Translations under genes and position numbers: made by a program | The notes under the pieces: model-generated | What the model saw: only the letters and a program-made list of their open reading frames with translations | Databases searched by the model: none | Told to the model about the DNA's origin: nothing | Part shown: positions 16,367 to 23,729 of the stretch, in pieces | Numbering within the stretch: the stretch's first letter is position 1 | Layout of the letters: each line of letters opens with the position of its first letter | Source: an uncultured Rhodobiaceae bacterium | GTDB taxonomy: Bacteria > Pseudomonadota > Alphaproteobacteria > RS24 | Direction of reading: 5' to 3' | DNA: 38,144 bases | Assembly (NCBI GenBank): GCA_913051715.1 | Contig: CAJXCG010000006.1 | Coordinates: 1 to 38,144 of the forward strand

Positions 16367-16435
16367 CCAAATCTGAAACCGGCATGCCGGATTATGGCTA
16401 ACCAAATCTGAAACCGGCATGCCGGATTATGGCTA
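16367..16435. repeat. 34-bp direct repeat, two copies, each with a 12-bp palindrome
   Basis: Positions 16367-16400 and 16402-16435 are identical, giving a 35-nt period. Each contains CCGGCATGCCGG, a perfect palindrome. The pair fills the gap between convergent genes and ends 4 nt before the hydroxylase stop codon. It could act as a transcription block, but the structure has no real loop and no T tract. Confidence 0.9.
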
Positions 16436-16439
16436 CCCC

Positions 16440-17686
16440 TCAGTGCAGCGCGGTGACATCATGGGCGTACAGCGCATCTTGGCGCGCATATAGCGCATGC
16501 GGGGCAATTTTGCCTGCCAGATACATCGGCCCATAGGTGACCAACTGACCGAGGCGGGTTCGTTTGTGAAAGGTTTTGGCATTGGCACGCGACCCGGCCT
16601 GCACGCCGGCAGTGCGCGCAAAACGCTGCTTTTCATAAGCTTTTAAAGCCTGATGCACCGGTTGGTCTTGTGACAAGCACGATGCGAGCGTCCAGGCATC
16701 TTCCACCGCCATGGCCGCGCCTTGCGCCAAAAACGGCAGCATGGGGTGGGCGGCATCGCCCATGAGCGCGACGCGCCCTTCCACCCAAGTCGCCAGCGGC
16801 GCACGGTCGAACAATGCCCAGCGATAAAGCTCATCCGCTTCGCTCAAAAGGCGCTGTATGGTCGGGTGCCAGCCGGCAAAATCGGCCAAGGCTTCGGCGC
16901 GCGTGCCGCGTTGCGCCCAGCTTTCAGTCGTCCAGTCATCGCGCTCGACCACACCGACAAAATTTGCCAGTTCGCCGCGCCGCAAACGATAGGTCACGCA
17001 ATGTTTGCCCCGCCCCATCCACGCGCAGGCGGTGGGGCGCGGTGCATCTGCGCCCAGCCTGTCCATATTTACGCTCGCCCGCCATGCGACATTGCCGGTA
17101 AAAACCGGATCTTCAGGCCCCAGCATTTGCGCCCGCACGCGCGAGTGAATGCCATCACCGCCCAGCAGCACATCGCCCTCGACTTGTGTGCCGTCGCCGA
17201 GTTGCACAAAAACGCCGGCGGCGGTTTGGTGATAGCCCGTGACATCGGCACCGAGTTTGAGCGTCGCGCCGGGCGGCCGGCGGTTTGGTGATAGCCCGTG
17301 ACATCGGCACCGAGTTTGAGCGTCGCGCCGGAATGAGCACGCATTGCGGTTTCCAAAACGCCGATATAATCGGCGCGGTGAATATGCAGATAAGCAGACC
17401 CCCAGCGCGCGACAGCGGCTTCGGCGAGAGGAATTTGAAACAGGTTGATGCCGGAAACCCCCATGCGCGCTTCGATGGCGTGCGGGCGAAACCCAATATC
17501 GCCCAGCGCGCCATCCAGCCCGAGCGCCTCAAACACTTTCATGGCATTGGGCGGAATTTGTACCCCGGCGCCGATTTCGGCCAAGTCGGGCGCGCGCTCC
17601 AGCACCACCACCTCATGCCCGAAATGGCGCGCACACAGCGCCGCCGTCAGTCCGCCAATACCGCCGCCTGCAATAATAATCTTCAT
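16440..17686 (-). pseudogene. Salicylate-hydroxylase-like FAD monooxygenase, disrupted by a 59-bp tandem duplication
   Basis: The N-terminal part (start ATG 17686) has IIIAGGGIGGLTAALCAR, ERAPDLAEIGAGVQIPPNA and an intact FAD fold. The C-terminal part has GGDGIHSRVR, ALMGDAAHPMLPFLAQG and AVEDAWTLA, all typical of salicylate/6-hydroxynicotinate-type hydroxylases. The two parts are in different frames. A 54-nt sequence occurs twice at a 59-nt offset (17219-17272 and 17278-17331). Removing 59 nt joins GYHQTA to AGVFVQLGDG and gives one 395-residue protein, the normal length. As written, the first frame would give about 205 residues with a scrambled tail. It lies 36 nt after the permease gene. 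Confidence 0.9.
17219..17331. repeat. 54-nt direct duplication, 59-nt period, within a coding sequence
   Basis: The copies 17219-17272 and 17278-17331 are identical and separated by 5 nt (GCGGC). The offset is not a multiple of three, so it shifts the reading frame of the hydroxylase. Exact identity suggests a recent event or an assembly duplication. Confidence 0.95.
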
Positions 17687-17722
17687 AATCGTCCACGCGA
17701 CCTTTCCGGGCGATCACCGCGG

Positions 17723-19087
17723 TTAAATAATCATGCTCAGACCCAAAACCGTGAGCGTCGCAATCACAGGAATGACGAGGGTAATGATGCCGACATCTTT
17801 ATAAGCCTGTTTATGGGTAAGCTGGGTTATTGTCAGCATGGCAATCACCGCGCCGCAATGCGGCAGAGTGTCGAAACCGCCGCTGGCCATCGCCACAATT
17901 CGGTGCAGTTCTGCCACGGGTATCCCCATGGCGATATAGCTGTCGGCCATGGTCGCCATGAAAATTTGCAACCCGCCCGAAGCTGAGCCGGTGATCGCCG
18001 AAACAACGGAAATGGATGCAAAGGCCGAAAGTTTGGGCGGCAGGCCGGAGTTGAGCATGGCCGACGAAAAGTCCTGAAAGCCGACGGTCTGCACCACAAT
18101 GCCACCAAACCCGATCACCGCCGCCGTATTCAAAAGCGGCATGATGGCGTCATTCGTGCCCTCGCCGAAAACCTGCAAGCCCCGCCCCCGCAGATTGGTG
18201 AACAATCCATAGGCAAACAGGCTGCCCAGAATAAGCGCAAGGCTCGGCCAGAAAATTGGTTGCTTGGATGCGAAAACAATTACGTCGGCAAGCATGCCGG
18301 TTTCGGGCGCGAGCCCAAAACTTTGCAGCAGGCGCGGCAATAAAATCGTCGTGAGCACCAGCACCAGTGGCAGCATCGCCAAGCGCCAATGCGGCATGTC
18401 GGGCGTGGCGATAATATTCTCGACTTTGTCGAGCGGGCCCGGCTCAAAGCCTTCGCCGGCTTTTTGCGCCTTCAAGCGCTCGCGCTCCAAATAGACCATG
18501 CCCAGCACAAACATAATGGCGCCGCCGACGAGACCAAGCACGGGCGCGGCAAACAGGTCGGTGCCCAGCGCGACCGAGGGAATGACGTTTTGGATTGACG
18601 GCGTGCCGGGCAAAGCGGTCAGGGTAAAGGTGCCCGCGCCCAAGGCCAGCGCAGCGCAGAACAGGCGTTTTGGAATATCAGCTTCCTTCAGGAGGCTGAG
18701 ACCCAGCGGATACATGGCAAAAATAACCACGAACACAACCACGCCGCCATAGGTCAACGCGGCGCAAGCCAGCACGGTGATAACCAAAGCACGATGCGCG
18801 CCGAGGCGGTCGACCAAAGCCAGTGCAATCGAGGTCGCCGCTTTGCTTTCGCCCATGACGCGGCCGAAAATCGCGCCCGCAATAAACAGCAAAAAGAACC
18901 TGCCGGCAAAACTAAACGTGCCCAGCGGCCCGCTGGCATAATGCGTCGACAACGCTTCTTGAACCGGCAGCCCGTTGCTCAACGCGACAATCAAACCACA
19001 CAGCAAAGACGCAAACAGAATATTGACGCCGCGCAGAGCAAGAAAAATGAGCAGGGCCAAACCTGCCAACAAACCCAGATGTGCCAT
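17723..19087 (-). CDS. GntP-type permease (gluconate:H+ symporter family)
   Basis: The 454-residue protein has about 12 hydrophobic segments with loops typical of the GntP/Gnt family: FAGRFFLLFIAGAIFGRVM, YGGVVVFVVIFAMYPLGLSL, ALPGTPSIQNVIP, and a C-terminal SAITGSASGGLQIFM with HCGAVIAML. It would import an organic acid with protons across the inner membrane. GGGAGGAA upstream supports ATG 19087. It leads a minus-strand pair with the disrupted hydroxylase, so the substrate may be an aromatic or hydroxy acid; gluconate itself is not implied. Confidence 0.82.
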   Translation of the reverse strand: MAHLGLLAGLALLIFLALRGVNILFASLLCGLIVALSNGLPVQEALSTHYASGPLGTFSFAGRFFLLFIAGAIFGRVMGESKAATSIALALVDRLGAHRALVITVLACAALTYGGVVVFVVIFAMYPLGLSLLKEADIPKRLFCAALALGAGTFTLTALPGTPSIQNVIPSVALGTDLFAAPVLGLVGGAIMFVLGMVYLERERLKAQKAGEGFEPGPLDKVENIIATPDMPHWRLAMLPLVLVLTTILLPRLLQSFGLAPETGMLADVIVFASKQPIFWPSLALILGSLFAYGLFTNLRGRGLQVFGEGTNDAIMPLLNTAAVIGFGGIVVQTVGFQDFSSAMLNSGLPPKLSAFASISVVSAITGSASGGLQIFMATMADSYIAMGIPVAELHRIVAMASGGFDTLPHCGAVIAMLTITQLTHKQAYKDVGIITLVIPVIATLTVLGLSMII

Positions 19088-19288
19088 AAATTCCTCCCAA
19101 GACGATAAGCCAGTTTAGGGGCGGCCGGGCTATTTGCAAACGCCTGATTGGTACAAAACCAGGAGGCAACCCAGCATGCCAGCATTGACACGCATGACCC
19201 GGCAACCATAACCTCGGTGAAACAAAACGGTGCATCGAACCGTCTGTTTTTGAAAACCCATGGGGCAATCTGCGCGCCCGCAGACTGA

Positions 19289-19342
19289 CACCGCAGACCA
19301 TAGAGACACCGCAGACTATAGAGACAATAGAAAATATAGAGA
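19289..19342. repeat. 18-bp tandem repeat, three units, in the leader of the alcohol dehydrogenase gene
   Basis: CACCGCAGACCATAGAGA, CACCGCAGACTATAGAGA and the diverged CAATAGAAAATATAGAGA follow each other, ending 14 nt before the ATG at 19357. The array overlaps the likely ribosome site, so copy number could affect translation or promoter spacing. Confidence 0.88.
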
Positions 19343-19356
19343 AAATTGAGGCAAAC

Positions 19357-20484
19357 ATGGCAACGTTAAATTATCTGACCACCACCCATTTCGATTATGG
19401 CGCGGTCTCGAAACTGTCATCCGAATTGACCAAGGCGAGCATCTCGAAACTGTTCATCGCCACGGATACGGGCGTGCGGGCGGCCGGACTTGTCGATAAG
19501 GTAACCGGCGCGCTCAACGCGGATTTTGCCATTTCAATTTTCGACGAAACACCCGGCAATCCAACCGAAGCGGCGGTAACAAAAGCGTTTGAGCAATATA
19601 CAAGCGATGGCTGCGATGGCGTCCTTGCCATTGGCGGCGGCTCGTCTATGGATCTGGGTAAGGCGGTGGCCTTGCTGGCGGGCAGCGGTGGCCCGATGGC
19701 GCAATATGATCCGCTGGCCGGTGGCGGGCAGCTGGTCAAAGGCGTTGCGCCGCTGATTGCCGTGCCGACCACGGCGGGCACCGGCAGCGAGGTGTCGGTC
19801 GGCTTTGTCATCATTATGAATGATGGGCGCAAGCTGACTTTCGCAAGCCCGCTATTTATTCCCAAGGCCGCCATTTGCGACCCCGAGCTGACCATGGGAT
19901 TGCCCAGTATGATGACGGCGGCAACCGGCATGGATGCGATCACGCATTGCATTGAGGCGTTTCTGGCACCCGCCAGCAACCCGCCGGCCGAGGGGGTTGC
20001 GCTGGACGGGTTGTGGCGCGGCTGGCGGCACATTCAAGCGGCTGTGAAAGACGGCACAGACCGCGAGGCGCGCTGGCAAATGATGATGTGTTCGACCGAA
20101 GGTGCGCTGGCTTTTGTAAAAGGCTTGGGCGCTGTGCATGCCATGAGCCATGCCGCCGGACGCATCGAGCGGTTAAACCTCCATCACGGCACGCTAAATG
20201 CTGTTTTCCTGCCTGCCGTCTTGCGCTTCAATGCGCCCGAATGCGGAGATAAATATGAGCGTCTCTTGCAAGCCATGGGGCTGGCACCGGGGGCCGACAT
20301 TGCAGAGGCGATCACTGCCATGAACGCCGATATCGGCCTGCCATCGGGCCTCGCCGCCATGGGTGTCGAAGAAGACGACATTCCTGAACTGATCGCTTAT
20401 GCCCAAAAAGACCTTGCCGCGCTGAGCAATCCGCGCAGGGCGAGCGCCGATGATTTCGAGATGATGGTTAGGCAATCGCTTTAA
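19357..20484 (+). CDS. Iron-containing alcohol dehydrogenase
   Basis: A group III metal-dependent dehydrogenase of 375 residues. NAD-binding GGGSSMD is at 93-99, followed by PTTAGTGSEVS at 137-147. Metal ligands fit D193 and H197 (GMDAITHCIEA), H261 (AVHAMSHA) and H277 (LHHGTLNAV). The family oxidises primary alcohols, hydroxy acids or maleylacetate; residues for maleylacetate reductase cannot be verified by eye. ATTGAGG lies just before the start. It is divergent from the permease, with 269 nt between starts. Confidence 0.9.
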   Translation: MATLNYLTTTHFDYGAVSKLSSELTKASISKLFIATDTGVRAAGLVDKVTGALNADFAISIFDETPGNPTEAAVTKAFEQYTSDGCDGVLAIGGGSSMDLGKAVALLAGSGGPMAQYDPLAGGGQLVKGVAPLIAVPTTAGTGSEVSVGFVIIMNDGRKLTFASPLFIPKAAICDPELTMGLPSMMTAATGMDAITHCIEAFLAPASNPPAEGVALDGLWRGWRHIQAAVKDGTDREARWQMMMCSTEGALAFVKGLGAVHAMSHAAGRIERLNLHHGTLNAVFLPAVLRFNAPECGDKYERLLQAMGLAPGADIAEAITAMNADIGLPSGLAAMGVEEDDIPELIAYAQKDLAALSNPRRASADDFEMMVRQSL

Positions 20485-20615
20485 CTCAATCAACGTTACT
20501 CCAGCCTCAGATACTGGGCTCGCTGAAAACCCATGGTCTTCTGGCTTTGAACAAAAAATGGAAAGCAAATTAGTCTTATTGTTTATTCACAAGATAAATA
20601 TATGAGGTTGTGTGT

Positions 20616-21437
20616 ATGAGGGTTACTGTTTACGGAGCAGATCATTCGCCTTGGGTACAAGCTGTTTTGCTGGGCCTGCGCGAAAAGGGAATCGAATATA
20701 AAGAACAATTCCTGCCACCGCTCGCCGTCTTCAGAAAATGGGGTGTATTGATGCCTGCCGTGTCGATTGACGGTAAGCCGTGGCAGATTGACAGTATTAA
20801 AATCCTAGAGAATTTCGACTTTGATCCGATATCGGACCAAGAATTGCGGCTTGTTCAAAACGCGTGGCAAAGTGTATTGCAACGCCCCCGTAATCCGTTC
20901 CGCTTTTTTGCTGGCTTTGCCAGGATCCAAAACCCTGAACCCCATAATTTCAAGCGGTATGCAGGTTATTTGGGTTTCAGCTTTATCTGCTTTTACATGT
21001 TCGTGTTGATTAATTTCATCAAGATTGTAATTAGACCTAAATCACCAGATGATTTTGCCGATCAGTTTTTATATTGGGAGCAGGCGGCGGCAGACTCCAA
21101 CGGACCTTTTCTCGACGGCGCAAGCCCCGGCACCCGTGACATACTGCTCTTCGGTATCGTGCAATGCCACGCGTCGATACCTGTGGCGGCGCTCCACACG
21201 CTACGTGATGATGCGCGCCTTGACGGCTTGCGCCAGTGGATTGGTAATATGCAAGTGCGGTTTAAAGATTATCCGCATCTTTATTCCGGCGCTTATTTCG
21301 AGCCGGTACTGTCCCGGCCTGAAACGGCAAATTTGGTCCAGCGCCTGATTTTTTACATCGGCCTTTCGACAATGTTCGCTCTGCTCCCTCTGACACTAGT
21401 GCTCGTATTTGTTCTGATGAAACAGGTGCCCCGTTAA
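20616..21437 (+). CDS. GST-like protein with predicted membrane segments
   Basis: The N-terminal thioredoxin-like part has VYGADHSPWVQAVLLGLREKGI and a MPAVSIDGKPWQIDSIKIL region that matches the cis-Pro and Glu/Asp-Ser region of GSTs. The C-domain is atypical: hydrophobic stretches at about 115-139 and 240-268 look membrane-spanning. GAGG lies 8 nt before ATG 20616, which is preferred to GTG 20610. Two other GST-like genes lie nearby (22467 and 8213). Function is unknown; it could be a membrane-bound conjugating enzyme or a structural relative without activity. Confidence 0.72.
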   Translation: MRVTVYGADHSPWVQAVLLGLREKGIEYKEQFLPPLAVFRKWGVLMPAVSIDGKPWQIDSIKILENFDFDPISDQELRLVQNAWQSVLQRPRNPFRFFAGFARIQNPEPHNFKRYAGYLGFSFICFYMFVLINFIKIVIRPKSPDDFADQFLYWEQAAADSNGPFLDGASPGTRDILLFGIVQCHASIPVAALHTLRDDARLDGLRQWIGNMQVRFKDYPHLYSGAYFEPVLSRPETANLVQRLIFYIGLSTMFALLPLTLVLVFVLMKQVPR

Positions 21438-21518
21438 GGAATGACATGCGCGACATAAAAAATGACATTAATTATGCCAATTGTTGACTTTCAGACTATC
21501 GGCCTTAAGCTATAGTCC

Positions 21519-22463
21519 ATGAAATTCCGTACGACACCCGACAAGTGCTTTGAAAATCTGCCCGATTACGATTTCGCGCCGCATTATGTGACGCTGGATG
21601 ACGATGCGGGCGGCACGCTCGACATGCATTATATCGAAGCCGGGCCGAAAAATGGCCCGCCCGTGGTGTTGATCCACGGCAATCCGACCTGGTGTTTCAT
21701 GTGGCGCAAAATTATGCCGCGACTGGCCGAGGCGGGCTTTCGCGCCATCGCCCTTGATCTTATCGGCATGGGACGCTCGCAAAAGCCGACGCGGATGAAA
21801 GATTATACCATTGCGCGGCATGAAAAATGGGTGCGCGAAGCCGTGTTCGACAAGCTCCAACTCAACGGCGTGCATTTTGTTTTGCACGATTGGGGCGGCA
21901 TTATCGGCCTGCGCGCCGTGGCCGCGCATCAGGACTGCACGGCCAGCGTCACTTTTTCCAATACCGGCCTGCCGGTGCGCGATCCGAACCAGCCGATTAC
22001 CCAAATGGCGATGCCGGGCAAGGGCGCCGCATTCTTGCGGAAATTTCAGCTATATGTGCGTTTCAACCCGTTTTGGCGACATTGGAACATGTTGGCCGCA
22101 ATATGCACGAGCAAATTGCCAAAGGAAGTTGTCGCCGGTTATGCCGCGCCCTATCCCAATTTTCGTTATCTGACGGGCAACCGACAGTTCACCCAAATGC
22201 TGCCGACGCGCTTCGACAATCCGATGCTGGTCGATAATTTCCGCGCCCGCGAAAAGCTCGCTGATTTTGACAAGCCGTTTTTGTGCCTGTTTTCCGACAA
22301 AGATATTGTGGCACCCAAGGGTCATGAAAGCGTCCGCCCCTTTATTGCCGGTGCCGGCCAACGCGAACCGGTAATTATGAAGGGCGGCAGTCATTTTCTG
22401 CTGGAGGATGTTCCGCAGGAATATGGCGATGCACTGCTCGAGTTCTTGCATGAGATCAGTTAG
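21519..22463 (+). CDS. Haloalkane-dehalogenase-like alpha/beta hydrolase
   Basis: At 314 residues the protein resembles subfamily I haloalkane dehalogenases (DhlA type). The oxyanion and halide motif HGNPTW is at 53-58, and the nucleophile elbow HDWGG puts Asp at 124 with Trp125 beside it, as in DhlA. An acid is available in FSDKD (D260 or D262), the base is H292 in GGSHFLLEDVP, and cap Trp residues are at 186 and 189. These enzymes split C-halogen bonds to give alcohol and halide. A fluoroacetate dehalogenase or epoxide hydrolase is less likely given the Trp next to the nucleophile. The ribosome site is poor. It converges on the GST gene at 22467 with 3 nt between stops. Confidence 0.82.
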   Translation: MKFRTTPDKCFENLPDYDFAPHYVTLDDDAGGTLDMHYIEAGPKNGPPVVLIHGNPTWCFMWRKIMPRLAEAGFRAIALDLIGMGRSQKPTRMKDYTIARHEKWVREAVFDKLQLNGVHFVLHDWGGIIGLRAVAAHQDCTASVTFSNTGLPVRDPNQPITQMAMPGKGAAFLRKFQLYVRFNPFWRHWNMLAAICTSKLPKEVVAGYAAPYPNFRYLTGNRQFTQMLPTRFDNPMLVDNFRAREKLADFDKPFLCLFSDKDIVAPKGHESVRPFIAGAGQREPVIMKGGSHFLLEDVPQEYGDALLEFLHEIS

Positions 22464-22466
22464 ATT

Positions 22467-23612
22467 TCAGCGCCAAATCTCACGATGATTTTCACGTTCG
22501 ACCCGGCGCGTGCACCGCGTCGTCATCAGTGCCGACAGGCCGGTTTGCGTCAACAGCGCATCCACCGCATCGCGTGCGGGCGCGTCCAGCGCGTCATAAG
22601 CGTCCTGAATACGTTGCAACATGAAAATGCGATAGGGCATGACCATTGCCGTCACCGTGTGACCGCGCCAGTCAAACTGGCACATGCCAATGCCACGCCC
22701 CAGGCTTTCGCCGCCGACAACTTCGTTCGGCTCCGGTTTGTTTTCGGCAAGCCAATTATTTGAGAACGCCACCATCGCCTCAATTTCGGGCAAATAATCC
22801 GATGCGACACGCGCCAACAAAACCTTCAGCGTTTCGGGAATGGCATCGTCAGCCAGCAGGCTCTCATCACGGCCGATAAATTCAACCATGTCGGCGGATG
22901 GATTACGCATGCGCTCGGTCCAGCGCAACAGCATTTGCGCTTTTTCCTGCATCAGGCGGAGCGGATGCGGATCGCGCCCCAAATGCGCGTAAAGCGCGGC
23001 AAACAAACCATAATCACCAATCGTCGGCGCGCCGCCCAATAAATAGGGGTGGGCCGCGAAATGCGCGTCGAACGCAGCCATAGTTTCATAATAAGCGGCT
23101 TCGATTGCCAGCGCGGTTTCGGCTGTAACACCAAACGCAACCGCAGCTTTGCGCATGCGGCCGGCAGCGTGCAAGGCCATGTCGCGGCGTTCTGCCGGCG
23201 GCACTTGCGGCAGGGCAAACAGCCCGAATTGCTGCAAAATAAAATCGAGATTATCATCGTCAAAATTCCAGCGATAATGCATGGCCGGGCGCAAAAGCCC
23301 CTCGCCGCCGAATAATTCCATAATGAGCGCGGTGATGAGCTGGCGCGGCGTTTTGGGATAGGCCGGCAGACGCGCCATGTTGCGCGCCTCAAACCAGTCG
23401 ATAATGTCCGTGCCATCCTGCACAATCTCGCCTTGCGGTGTTACCATAACAGGAATAATCCAGCGCCCGATTTGGGGCCGAATATCGGCGTCATATTCCG
23501 GGCTGGCCGGGGAAATATCGTCAAAGTCAATATGCTGCTTGATGAGGTAGGCGCGCGCCTTGCCCGAGTAAAGCGATACGCTCCATGTGTAAAGTTTGAA
23601 CCTGTCTGTCAT
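22467..23612 (-). CDS. Glutathione S-transferase family protein, long form
   Basis: The N-domain shows LYTWSVSLYSGKARAYLIK, with a Ser/Tyr-type active site, and GRWIIPVMVTPQGEIVQDGTDIIDW, with the cis-Pro and acidic glutathione contact. The C-domain has LLGGAPTIGDYGLFAALYAHLGRDP. At 381 residues it is much longer than the usual 200-230; about 120 extra C-terminal residues have no family I recognise. It is divergent from the sulfatase at 23730. It may be a conjugating or dehalogenating enzyme; no specific reaction can be assigned. Confidence 0.82.
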   Translation of the reverse strand: MTDRFKLYTWSVSLYSGKARAYLIKQHIDFDDISPASPEYDADIRPQIGRWIIPVMVTPQGEIVQDGTDIIDWFEARNMARLPAYPKTPRQLITALIMELFGGEGLLRPAMHYRWNFDDDNLDFILQQFGLFALPQVPPAERRDMALHAAGRMRKAAVAFGVTAETALAIEAAYYETMAAFDAHFAAHPYLLGGAPTIGDYGLFAALYAHLGRDPHPLRLMQEKAQMLLRWTERMRNPSADMVEFIGRDESLLADDAIPETLKVLLARVASDYLPEIEAMVAFSNNWLAENKPEPNEVVGGESLGRGIGMCQFDWRGHTVTAMVMPYRIFMLQRIQDAYDALDAPARDAVDALLTQTGLSALMTTRCTRRVERENHREIWR

Positions 23613-23652
23613 TGGTTTTCCTGCCCGCCAGATAAAAGAGAGGGACTATAAT

Positions 23653-23671
23653 TTGACATTTAACATGTCAA
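23653..23671. promoter_or_regulatory. Inverted repeat, possible operator in divergent promoter
   Basis: TTGACAT and ATGTCAA form a perfect 7-bp inverted repeat around TTAAC, between the divergent GST (23612) and sulfatase (23730) starts. The half-site TTGACA/TGTCAA also occurs in the 41-bp palindrome at 9140-9180, but the spacing differs (5 against 1). The TetR at 25393 is a candidate binder. Confidence 0.55.
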
Positions 23672-23729
23672 TTTATTAACCTAATCCGGCTTACATGCGA
23701 AGATATAATGTCAGACAGGCGGGGCAAAA

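Noticed and set aside
16306-16435. CRISPR-like array
   Set aside because: The repeats are directly abutting with no unique spacers of constant length, and no cas genes are nearby.
17219-17331. Programmed frameshift in the hydroxylase gene
   Set aside because: No slippery site; the frame change is fully explained by the exact tandem duplication.
19289-19342. Regulator iteron or replication origin
   Set aside because: Only three imperfect units, no AT-rich unwinding region or replication gene; a simple tandem duplication is enough.
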